Source of the DNA: Planctomycetota bacterium
Lineage (GTDB): Bacteria; Planctomycetota; Phycisphaerae; Sedimentisphaerales; SG8-4
DNA length: 5,406 nucleotides
Direction: 5' to 3'
Assembly: GCA_030607345.1 (NCBI GenBank)
Contig: JAUWKC010000136.1
Span: 1-5,406 of the forward strand
Translations under genes and position numbers: made by a program
Part shown: positions 1 to 5,406 of the stretch, piece after piece
Numbering within the stretch: the stretch's first letter is position 1
Layout of the letters: the number at the start of each line of letters is the position of its first letter
Notes under the pieces: model-generated
What the model saw: only the letters and a program-made list of their open reading frames with translations
Database searches by the model: none
What the model was told of the DNA's origin: nothing

Positions 1-1764
1 ACCGAGGTCACGGAAAGAAAGAGCTGAAAAGAAGTAAGAACTTGCAACGAAAGCAGATGAGCCAAATTCGTTTATAACCCGGTCATATAATGCTATAGCT
101 TTGAGATTATCGACTTGGGCTTCTGTACTTAAGCCTTGCCTTCGAGCGTCATTAGCCCGCCTGCGATATTCGTGGCCTGTCCGCAGTATGGCCGCGGCAA
201 GACCTGGATCTTCACCAAAATCCGCGATTAAACTGTCAATAAGCACATGAAAACCTATGTAATCACCGGAGCTTTCACTTGGCAGCGGCACGACTACGTG
301 CGGGACCACCGCATAGCCATTCACAGTCCAATTAGCAGCTGCTATGCCGTAATGTTGTATTGCTTTCTCATATTCGCCCAGATGCCGGTAACAATCACCG
401 ATGAAATAATAAAGGTCGGGGTCACCATAGGGGTCGTCATAAAAAAAGTCTGGAAACTTTGTCTTTACCTTTTCCCACACTTTGACAGCGTTGAGAAAAT
501 CCTCTCTAAGAGAGTAGTCGGCAACAATCCTGATATAATATGCTTTTTCAATGGAATATACGGCGCTGGATAAATCAGGATGCTCATTAAAATCGGCAAT
601 GAACTTATCAATCGCTTCCAAACCAGCAGCGGTATCGCTTCCATCTTTGATGAGTAAGAGTTGTGTATCCAGGTCTGCCTTCTGAGCCTCAGAACTGTTA
701 GGGTCCCGCTTGATTAGTTGCTCATAGAAACTCTTTGCTTCTTCATATCTTTCTTCGTTTTCGTAACTATTTGCAATTTCAGCAAGCGCATCTGGCAAAT
801 CCGGATTCCCCGAGAACTTCGTGACCAGCTTATCAATTGCTGCCTGAGCGTTCGGGTCATCTCCAAGCTCAATATACAACTTGACAATGGACCGTTGTGT
901 GCCCACAGCATGCTCGCTCTTAGGCCAGCTATCAACTATGTATTTGTAAAGCTGAAGTGCCTTTTCATATTTCTTCACCTCTCGATAATCATCTGCTACA
1001 TTGTCAACTACCTCCGCTATGTCATCGCGATCTGCGAATTCCGCAATCAGCTTCTCAACAGCAGCTTCCGCATTCGGGTCATCCCCAAGCTCAATATACA
1101 ACTGGGCAACGGCCTCCTGCGAGCCCATAGCCTGCTCACTCTCAGGCCAGCTATCGACTACGTATTTGTAAAGTTGAAGTGCCTTTTCGTATTTCCTCAC
1201 CTCTCGATATTCATCTGCTACACCGTCAACTACGTCCGCCATGTCCCCATTGCTGGAAAAACTACCGAACAACTTCTTGAGTGCTGCCTGGGCCGCCTCC
1301 TCTCTACCAAGCTTGATATTAACCCTTGCGATACATCCCTGCGACCCCATAGCCTGCTCACTGTCACTCCAGGCGTCAACTATATAACTATAAATCTCCA
1401 GTGCCTTATCATATTTCTCCACGTGACGATAAGCATCCGCTACGTCGTCAACCGCCTCCGCTATCTCCTTATGGTCACCATACTCTGAGAGCAGTTCCTG
1501 ATAAGCAGCTTCCGCTTCCGCCGTCCCGCCCCTCTCGATATACAGACACACAAGCTTCTGCTGAGCTTTCAATCCATCCTCCTTTCCCGCATAAGCCTCT
1601 GCAATGCCTTTATAGATTGCCTCAGCATCCTTGTACTTCCCGTCCTCCTCATACTTATCTGCCTGCTTGAACTGTGCCGATACATCGCTGCTTTGTCCTC
1701 GAGCTATGCCTGAGGGCACAGCTAACAAAACAGCGCACATTAAGAAAAGAATTTTTCCGCGCAT
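1..1764 (-). CDS. Exported tetratricopeptide-repeat (TPR) protein, C-terminus beyond window
   Basis: The frame is open for 588 codons from ATG at 1764 to base 1, so the 3' end is missing. The start is fixed by AAAGGAGG 8 nt upstream. Residues 1-23 look like a type I signal peptide: MRGK, a hydrophobic stretch ILFLMCAVLLAVPSG, then IARG before Q24. The protein therefore probably acts in the periplasm or outside the cell. Residues 31-326 are four consecutive 74-residue units, each a TPR hairpin pair with cores such as VADEYREVRKYEKALQLY and LYIELGDDPNAEAAVEKL. Further TPR motifs lie at 327-363 (IANSYENEERYEEAKSFYEQL) and about 451-478 (GDCYRHLGEYEKAIQHY). The visible part is almost all helical repeat, with no enzymatic motif. 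TPRs are protein-interaction scaffolds; the partner is unknown. BamD- or CpoB-like envelope proteins share this architecture, but I cannot assign a family member. The TPR call is firm; a specific function is not. Confidence 0.9.
   Translation of the reverse strand, partial: MRGKILFLMCAVLLAVPSGIARGQSSDVSAQFKQADKYEEDGKYKDAEAIYKGIAEAYAGKEDGLKAQQKLVCLYIERGGTAEAEAAYQELLSEYGDHKEIAEAVDDVADAYRHVEKYDKALEIYSYIVDAWSDSEQAMGSQGCIARVNIKLGREEAAQAALKKLFGSFSSNGDMADVVDGVADEYREVRKYEKALQLYKYVVDSWPESEQAMGSQEAVAQLYIELGDDPNAEAAVEKLIAEFADRDDIAEVVDNVADDYREVKKYEKALQLYKYIVDSWPKSEHAVGTQRSIVKLYIELGDDPNAQAAIDKLVTKFSGNPDLPDALAEIANSYENEERYEEAKSFYEQLIKRDPNSSEAQKADLDTQLLLIKDGSDTAAGLEAIDKFIADFNEHPDLSSAVYSIEKAYYIRIVADYSLREDFLNAVKVWEKVKTKFPDFFYDDPYGDPDLYYFIGDCYRHLGEYEKAIQHYGIAAANWTVNGYAVVPHVVVPLPSESSGDYIGFHVLIDSLIADFGEDPGLAAAILRTGHEYRRRANDARRQGLSTEAQVDNLKAIALYDRVINEFGSSAFVASSYFFSALSFRDLG
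787..1674 (-). repeat. Four tandem 222-bp units coding a 74-aa TPR pair
   Basis: Inside the TPR gene, units lie at 1674-1453, 1452-1231, 1230-1009 and 1008-787 (residues 31-104, 105-178, 179-252, 253-326). The landmark GTGCC on the plus strand recurs at 957, 1179 and 1401, exactly 222 bp apart. Units three and four are closest: 45 of their first 61 residues are identical by my count, with long shared DNA stretches. The first unit is much more diverged. The pattern suggests stepwise duplication with the middle copies youngest. Confidence 0.9.
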
Positions 1765-1772
1765 GGTATTAG

Positions 1773-1780
1773 CCTCCTTT
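1773..1780 (-). promoter_or_regulatory. Strong Shine-Dalgarno of the TPR gene
   Basis: The minus strand reads AAAGGAGG, 8 nt before the ATG. It is the most canonical ribosome binding site in the window and settles the start codon. A perfect 10-bp palindrome, CTCAATTGAG, sits directly upstream at 1781-1790. Confidence 0.85.
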
Positions 1781-1909
1781 CTCAATTGAGATAGACAAAC
1801 AGCGACAGGAACAAGCAATCAAGCAAATTCCACTGCCGCGCCGCACAACCTTTATTTCAGGGTACAAAAAGATCATTTCCTGGCTTCTTTAATAGCAAGC
1901 TCGCCGCTT

Positions 1910-1939
1910 ATAATCTACAGGCCCCGGCTTAACTGTCAA
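1910..1939 (-). promoter_or_regulatory. Probable sigma70-type promoter of the TPR gene
   Basis: On the minus strand a perfect -35 box TTGACA lies at 1939-1934. The -10 is ambiguous: GATTAT at 1915-1910 (18-bp spacer) or TAGATT at 1917-1912 (16-bp spacer), each matching 4 of 6 consensus positions. Transcription would begin near 1904, giving a leader of about 140 nt before the ATG. The -35 is convincing; the -10 is only fair. Confidence 0.5.
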
Positions 1940-2226
1940 GTAAAAAACTGGAAAAAAGTAAGATTTTTCCGAAAAATATCTCCCAGCCAAAGGAATGATT
2001 CCCGCTGGCCGGTTAGCCGCCCCCAAAACCCGTAATTAGCTGTAATTCAAACAGCTTCCGCACACAACCGAGCCGAATATCGCCAAAATCAACCAAATGC
2101 GCAAGCGCCCAACGGCAAAAACCAGAAATTCTAAAAAATTCTTACTCCTTTCCACATAAGCACTTACGCTCTTCGAAACCCCCAAAATACCCGAATTTTC
2201 GCACGAAACGCGCAGGTCGGCCTAAA
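1940..2226. other. Non-coding spacer with no recognisable gene
   Basis: No reading frame with a plausible start or family signature was seen on either strand. It is A-rich in patches and holds only short imperfect dyads: CCAGC at 1983-1987 with GCTGG at 2004-2008, enclosing GGAAT/ATTCC, and AGCTGT at 2038-2043 with ACAGCT at 2051-2056. Neither is followed by a T-run in a way that would make a convincing terminator. Confidence 0.5.
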
Positions 2227-2230
2227 TATG

Positions 2231-2261
2231 AAGGGCGCCCTTTTTTCGCGCCCAAAAAAGG
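2231..2261. other. Overlapping palindromes that can form alternative hairpins
   Basis: AAGGGCGCCCTT at 2231-2242 is a perfect 12-bp palindrome. GGGCGC (2233-2238) can also pair with GCGCCC (2248-2253). CCTTTTTT (2239-2246) can instead pair with AAAAAAGG (2254-2261). The last two pairings exclude each other. On the minus strand the GC hairpin is followed only by TTCATATTT, so it is at best a weak second terminator about 340 bp beyond the hflX stop. Confidence 0.4.
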
Positions 2262-2339
2262 AGTATCGAGACTATGCTCACATTCTCAACTCAAAACACG
2301 CCAAAACTGGAACCAGAATCTCCCCTTGGCGTTTTCGCC

Positions 2340-2433
2340 TGCTCTACTACTTGCTTGCTCTACTGTTCTACTGTTCTCCTGTCTCCTTTGGCCTGCTCTA
2401 CTATCTACTTTCTACTTACTTCTCCTCTGTTGC
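2340..2433. repeat. Pyrimidine-rich tract with degenerate TGCTCTACT repeats
   Basis: About 95 bp on the plus strand are mostly C and T. TGCTCTACT occurs exactly at 2340-2348, 2356-2364 and 2394-2402, with variants such as TGTTCTACT and ATCTACTTTCTACTTACT between and after them. The minus strand is correspondingly purine-rich (AGTAGAGCA). This is a low-complexity, slippage-type repeat and I see no coding role. It directly precedes the repeat at 2436-2576. Confidence 0.65.
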
Positions 2434-2435
2434 AG

Positions 2436-2576
2436 GCGTATGCGAGCACAAAACAACACCGTTTATGCAAAACAAAGCCAATTTCCGGAGGGCTGTTAAT
2501 GACTGTAACCTCAGCTATAACAAGCACTTACGAACACAAACCACCCCTTCGCCCACAAAAAAACAAAGCCAATTCA
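2436..2576 (+). repeat. Imperfect ~90-bp direct repeat, probable dispersed intergenic element
   Basis: The 15-mer AAAACAAAGCCAATT occurs exactly at 2469-2483 and again at 2560-2574, 91 bp apart. About 30 bp before each copy is a related string: GCGAGCACAAAACAACACC, then ACGAACACAAACCACCCC. The unit is therefore about 90 bp and is duplicated imperfectly. Translation gives strings such as QNKANF and NKHLRTQTTPSP, which I recall as spurious proteins from dispersed repeats in Phycisphaerae genomes. That attribution is from memory and unchecked. The direct repeat itself is visible; the dispersed nature is inferred. No transposase or terminal inverted repeat is evident. Confidence 0.55.
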
Positions 2577-2602
2577 AAACCCGGCCCCGAAAAGCCGGGT
2601 TT
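2577..2602 (-). terminator. Rho-independent terminator of hflX
   Basis: A perfect 9-bp inverted repeat, AAACCCGGC (2577-2585) and GCCGGGTTT (2594-2602), encloses an 8-nt loop. It starts one base after the hflX TGA. Read on the minus strand, the stem ends in GCCGGGTTTTG, so the U-tract is short but the stem is GC-rich. Position and orientation fit the end of hflX transcription. The second copy of the spacer repeat abuts it. Confidence 0.75.
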
Positions 2603-2603
2603 G

Positions 2604-3920
2604 TCAACTTTGGAGGATTTCGATACTTTCCGGGCCAAGTTTTTTCAGTTGCGGCAACTGATTCCCGCCGAGTCTCGCTTTGATGCGCACGCCGCCGTCG
2701 CTGTAGTTTTCTTTCACGATTGCACCGCAGGCGTTCAGGAAGCTGCGAATTCTGCCGTCAGACTGACTCGTCGTAACCAGCAGCAGAAGCTCATCGCCCC
2801 TGTATTTGTCCAGCACCGCCTGGCACAGTCGCTCGATTCCCAGGCCGGTCTTGGCTGATATGCACAAGGCTTCCGGATAGAGGGTCTGGAGAACTTCGAC
2901 ATCGCCGGCTTTTCTTGCAATATCTAACTTATTGAGAGCCAGCAGCGTCGGATGCCTGCCGCAGCCAATCTCGGCTCGCACCTTATTGACCGAATCAATC
3001 TGCTTAAACGCTTCCGGATTCGAGACATCGACGACGTGAACGAGCAAATCAGCGTTGACCGCCTCCTCGAGAGTCGCCTTGAACGAAGCGATTAGCTGGT
3101 GCGGCAAATCCTTCACAAAGCCGATGGTGTCGCTCAGGAGCACCTGGGCACCGCGGGCCAGCGTCCATCTTCTTGTTCGGGTATCGAGAGTTGCAAAGAG
3201 TCTGTCTTCCACAAAGGCGTCGGCGCCGGTCAGGGCGTTTAGTAGGGTGCTCTTGCCGGCGTTTGTGTAACCGACCAGGCAGACTTTGAAGAGTCCTTTT
3301 CGCGCATCGACCTGGCGGATTCTGCGCTTGTCTATTTTCGTAAGTTCGCGTTTTAGTTCGGTAATTCGTTTTTTGACGAGGCGTCGGTCGAGCTCCAACT
3401 GTTTTTCGCCCGGACCCCTCGTGCCGATGCCGCCGACGGCGCCGGCGGCAGTTGCTCCGCCCGCCCCCGCCAGGGTGTCAAGATGGGACCACATCCTGGT
3501 CAATCGGGGATAGGTGTATTGTAGTTGTGCGAGTTCGACCTGGAGCTTTGTCTGTTTGGTCTTTGCCCTTGTGGCGAATATGTCGAGGATTAACTCGCTG
3601 CGGTCCAGTACCTTGACTTTGATGATTTCTTCGAGCTCCCTGACCTGACGAGCGGAAAGGTCGTTGTCGAATATAACGACGTTGGCTTTGTGTCGCTTGA
3701 CTCGCTGGGCAAGCAGGGCGCTCTTGCCGCTTCCGATATAGCTGACCGGGTTTATCGTCTTGATTTTCTGCTGAAAGGTGTCAACGACGATGGCTCCTGC
3801 AGTTTTTGCCAGGGCTTTGAGTTCAGCCAGACCGTCGGCCTGCCTGCGAGCGGTCTGGATTGCGGCTACGAGTACAGCCCGTTCTTTTCTGACTTTCAGA
3901 GTTTGTCGTAATTTTTCCAA
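2604..3920 (-). CDS. hflX: GTPase HflX, ribosome-splitting factor
   Basis: HflX is a cytosolic GTPase that binds the 50S subunit and rescues stalled or heat-damaged ribosomes by splitting them. The 438 residues are close to the usual length (E. coli about 426). The N-terminal HflX domain shows NPVSYIGSGK (57-66), VVIFDNDLSARQVRELE (81-97) and the linker GIGTRGPGEKQLELDRR (164-180). A coiled segment follows at about 181-205. The G domain is complete: G1 GYTNAGKST 217-225, G2 within LFATLDT 241-247, G3 DTIGFV 264-269, G4 NKLD 330-333, G5 SAKTG 355-359. The C-terminal part (DGRIRSFLNACGAIVKE...VRIKARLG) is typical. The start is TTG at 3920: an in-frame TAG lies immediately upstream, no ATG or GTG lies in the next 28 codons, and GGAG sits 11 nt before it. 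It is transcribed away from hflK and is followed at once by a terminator, so it is probably monocistronic. Confidence 0.97.
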   Translation of the reverse strand: MEKLRQTLKVRKERAVLVAAIQTARRQADGLAELKALAKTAGAIVVDTFQQKIKTINPVSYIGSGKSALLAQRVKRHKANVVIFDNDLSARQVRELEEIIKVKVLDRSELILDIFATRAKTKQTKLQVELAQLQYTYPRLTRMWSHLDTLAGAGGATAAGAVGGIGTRGPGEKQLELDRRLVKKRITELKRELTKIDKRRIRQVDARKGLFKVCLVGYTNAGKSTLLNALTGADAFVEDRLFATLDTRTRRWTLARGAQVLLSDTIGFVKDLPHQLIASFKATLEEAVNADLLVHVVDVSNPEAFKQIDSVNKVRAEIGCGRHPTLLALNKLDIARKAGDVEVLQTLYPEALCISAKTGLGIERLCQAVLDKYRGDELLLLVTTSQSDGRIRSFLNACGAIVKENYSDGGVRIKARLGGNQLPQLKKLGPESIEILQS

Positions 3921-3949
3921 CTAAAACGGAGCTCCAAAACTACTTGTAT

Positions 3950-3978
3950 ATTTTAGCATTTTCAGGCATATTGCTCAA
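3950..3978 (-). promoter_or_regulatory. Sigma70-type promoter of hflX with extended -10
   Basis: On the minus strand TTGAGC (3978-3973), a 17-bp spacer and TAAAAT (3955-3950) form a good housekeeping promoter. TG one base before the -10 (TGCTAAAAT) makes an extended -10. The start would lie near 3943, leaving a leader of about 22 nt that contains GGAG at 3935-3932, within the palindrome GGAGCTCC. I see no clear heat-shock-type element. The fit to position and spacing is strong. Confidence 0.7.
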
Positions 3979-4273
3979 CCGTCGTGTTTTTTGGGAAGTT
4001 TACGAGTTTTGGGGGCTTGGCGTGCTTTTATGATTAGGGGCAGGGGGAGTGGAATTTTTGCTGGCGATATGTAAGTACCTTTGTATGCTAATGTTATGAC
4101 TTGCTGTTTGGTCAGGCTTTTTTTATTCGAAGTCAGAGCGGCCCTGGGAAAATGCTGTAGGTTACGACAGAACAGTCAAATTGCCATAAATCCGGAAATA
4201 CAAGCCACTAACCCGACAAAAATACGCTCCACAACAAAATGTTGCGGAATTGCCGGCAGAGGCAATGTTTTGC
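3979..4273. other. Divergent hflX/hflK control region, no gene seen
   Basis: About 295 bp lie between the two outward-facing promoters. The only open frame of note (4081-4332, plus) begins with TTG, resembles no family I know, and runs across the hflK promoter, so I do not call it. Two short perfect dyads lie just upstream of the hflK -35: CAACA/TGTTG (4232-4236, 4240-4244) and ATTGCC/GGCAAT (4249-4254, 4261-4266). They could be operator sites, but at this length chance is an adequate explanation. Confidence 0.45.
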
Positions 4274-4301
4274 TTGACGCCGATGTGACTGGCCTTATAA
4301 T
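4274..4301 (+). promoter_or_regulatory. Strong sigma70-type promoter of hflKC
   Basis: TTGACG (4274-4279), a 16-bp spacer and a perfect TATAAT (4296-4301) make the best promoter match in the window. Transcription would start near 4308, only about 21 nt before the GTG at 4329. The GGAG at 4316-4319 falls inside this short leader. The site supports hflK as the first gene of its transcript, independent of hflX. Confidence 0.8.
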
Positions 4302-4328
4302 CAGGGCGACGTTACGGAGCTTCTTTTT

Positions 4329-5360
4329 GTGAACTCTTTATTATGGGGTGCGGTTATGGCGCGGATATACGATAGCCAGTGGTCGGGCGGTACGACGGGT
4401 TCGCCTTTTGGTTCTCAATTCAAGTTTGAGGTGCGTTGGCTGAAGTGGATAGCACTGGCGGCTGTGATTTTATGGTTTTTTTCGGGGGTATATATAGTCG
4501 GTCCCGCCGAGCAGGGCGTTGTGCGTCGGTTCGGCAAGGCAGTGAGGGTGACGGAGCAGGGTCCGCATTATCATTTGCCGGCGCCGATAGAGAAGGTCGA
4601 CAAGGTTCAGGTCGAGAGGGTAAGGCGGCTGGAGATTGGCTTCAGGACGGTATCGGCCGGACCTCCGGCACGGTACCGGTTTGTTCCGGAAGAATCTTTG
4701 ATGCTGACCGGCGATGAGCAGATAATTGACGCCCAGATTACCGTTCAATACAAGGTCAGTGACGCCGAGAAGTTTCTGTTTAATGTTCGCGGGCTCGAGA
4801 AGCGTTACGGTGCGCTTATGGATGCGGCGGAGGTGTCCCTGCGTCACGTGGTTGGCCAGAGGCCGATTGACGACGTACTGATAACCGAGAAGCTGCAGGT
4901 GGAGGTTGATACGCGCGAGCTTCTGCAGCAGATAGTGGACAAGTACGACGCCGGGGTTCGCATCGTTGAAGTCAAGCTGCAAACGGTACGGCCACCGAAA
5001 GAGATTGAGCAGGCATTCAGTGACGTGGTCAGCGCGAAAGAGGATAAGGAGCGGTTTATCAGGGAAGCGGAAGGTTATAATGCAGATATACTGCCGAAGG
5101 CCCGGGGCGAGGCCCAGCGTATTCTTGAGCAGGCCGAGGCATACAGGCAGGAGCGTATAAAGCGTGCCCAGGGTGAGGCGGCGCGGTTCCTTGCGGTTTT
5201 GAAAGAGTACGAAAACGCCAAGGCGGTGACTCGCAAGCGGCTGTACTTAGAGACGATGCAGCGGATACTCCCGGGCATGCGCAAGTTTGTTATTGACCGT
5301 GACGTGGGTGGAAACCTATTGCAGTTATTGCCTCTTGAAGAAAAAGGGGGTGACAAATGA
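4329..5360 (+). CDS. hflK: HflK, SPFH-domain membrane subunit of the FtsH modulator complex
   Basis: HflK and HflC assemble into a membrane-anchored SPFH cage around the AAA protease FtsH and control its access to membrane substrates. The 343 residues show a short Gly-rich cytosolic N-terminus (1-36), one transmembrane helix (about 38-57, WLKWIALAAVILWFFSGVYI) and the SPFH domain from GPAEQGVVRRFGK (58-70) to about 220. Then come the family signature RPPKEIEQAFSDVVSAKED (221-239), a long charged helix (240-300) and the C-terminal TRKRLYLETMQRILP...GGNLLQLLPL. The start is GTG at 4329, with GGAG 9 nt upstream inside the predicted leader. ATG at 4356 (residue 10) is an alternative with a weaker GGGG. 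The protein is shorter than E. coli HflK (about 419), mainly in its N-terminal Gly/Pro-rich tail. A stretch at about 104-122 (GFRTVSAGPPARYRFVPEE) has no counterpart in E. coli HflK. The stop overlaps hflC by ATGA, implying translational coupling. Confidence 0.95.
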   Translation: MNSLLWGAVMARIYDSQWSGGTTGSPFGSQFKFEVRWLKWIALAAVILWFFSGVYIVGPAEQGVVRRFGKAVRVTEQGPHYHLPAPIEKVDKVQVERVRRLEIGFRTVSAGPPARYRFVPEESLMLTGDEQIIDAQITVQYKVSDAEKFLFNVRGLEKRYGALMDAAEVSLRHVVGQRPIDDVLITEKLQVEVDTRELLQQIVDKYDAGVRIVEVKLQTVRPPKEIEQAFSDVVSAKEDKERFIREAEGYNADILPKARGEAQRILEQAEAYRQERIKRAQGEAARFLAVLKEYENAKAVTRKRLYLETMQRILPGMRKFVIDRDVGGNLLQLLPLEEKGGDK

Positions 5361-5406
5361 AACCGAAGCTAATCATTGCGGGTGTTTTGGTAATTGCGTT
5401 TTTGAT
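5357..5406 (+). CDS. hflC: HflC, N-terminal fragment only (gene continues beyond window)
   Basis: ATG at 5357 overlaps the hflK TGA (ATGA), with AGGGGGTGA at 5345-5353 as ribosome binding site. Sixteen codons are visible: MKPKLIIAGVLVIAFL. This is a short basic head followed by a hydrophobic segment, as expected for the membrane anchor with which HflC begins. The SPFH domain lies outside the window, so the call rests on the invariable hflK-hflC order, the coupled start and the anchor. Another SPFH or membrane protein is possible but less likely. Confidence 0.8.
   Translation, partial: MKPKLIIAGVLVIAFL

Noticed and set aside
247..573. 108-codon plus-strand frame
   Set aside because: It is antisense to the TPR coding sequence, with no family signature.
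718..1488. 256-codon plus-strand frame with internal repeats
   Set aside because: It is antisense to the TPR gene and stays open because the 222-bp units repeat in register. The minus-strand frame has the signal peptide, Shine-Dalgarno and TPR motifs.
787..1674. Possible CRISPR-like periodic array
   Set aside because: The period is 222 bp, there are no short identical repeats separated by unique spacers, and the sequence is in-frame coding TPR units.
2436..2576. Insertion sequence or attachment site
   Set aside because: No transposase, no terminal inverted repeats and no target duplication could be seen. Only the direct repeat is supported.
2228..2683. 151-codon plus-strand frame
   Set aside because: It covers the same repeat sequence in another frame and runs into hflX antisense. 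It is a by-product of repeat composition.
2274..2858. 194-codon plus-strand frame with AAGGAG about 10 nt before its ATG
   Set aside because: Its first part is the low-complexity tract and the ~90-bp repeat, and its last part is antisense to the hflX 3' end across the terminator. The protein has no family character.
4081..4332. 83-codon plus-strand frame ending in a GTGA overlap with hflK
   Set aside because: It begins with TTG, has no clear ribosome binding site or family resemblance, and contains the near-consensus hflK promoter, so the overlap with hflK is probably accidental.

Overview
The window reads as a piece of a bacterial chromosome of intermediate GC. It holds two housekeeping genes (hflX, hflK), the first codons of a third (hflC), a large exported TPR-repeat protein that runs off the left edge, and a repeat-bearing spacer. 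The organism is probably a planctomycete, perhaps of the Phycisphaerae/Sedimentisphaerales. That guess rests on the spacer at about 2340-2575. Its text (an AAAACAAAGCCAATT core, reading frames such as QNKANF and NKHLRTQTTPSP) resembles dispersed intergenic repeats I recall from those genomes. I could not check this.

Layout. 1-1764 (minus): 588 codons of a TPR protein with a signal peptide and a near-perfect Shine-Dalgarno; its C-terminus lies outside the window. The core is a 74-residue (222-bp) tandem unit. 1765-2603: non-coding spacer with the TPR gene's promoter and leader, a hairpin-forming palindrome, a pyrimidine-rich tract, a roughly 90-bp tandem repeat and the hflX terminator. 2604-3920 (minus): hflX, a ribosome-associated GTPase, intact, with a TTG start. 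3921-4328: divergent regulatory region with a good sigma70-type promoter facing each way. 4329-5360 (plus): hflK. 5357-5406 (plus): start of hflC, overlapping hflK by ATGA.

How the genes work together. HflK and HflC form a membrane complex of SPFH proteins that regulates the FtsH protease. HflX is the stress-linked GTPase that splits stalled ribosomes. In E. coli all three lie in one operon (hfq-hflX-hflK-hflC). Here the linkage is kept, but hflX is turned round and shares a 408-bp divergent control region with hflKC. The TPR gene has its own promoter-like sequence and leader, so it is probably an independent unit downstream of hflX.

I see no CRISPR array, tRNA, rRNA, transposase or defence system. 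Nothing convincingly looks like a wholly new system. The spacer repeat and the internally duplicated TPR gene deserve the closest look.
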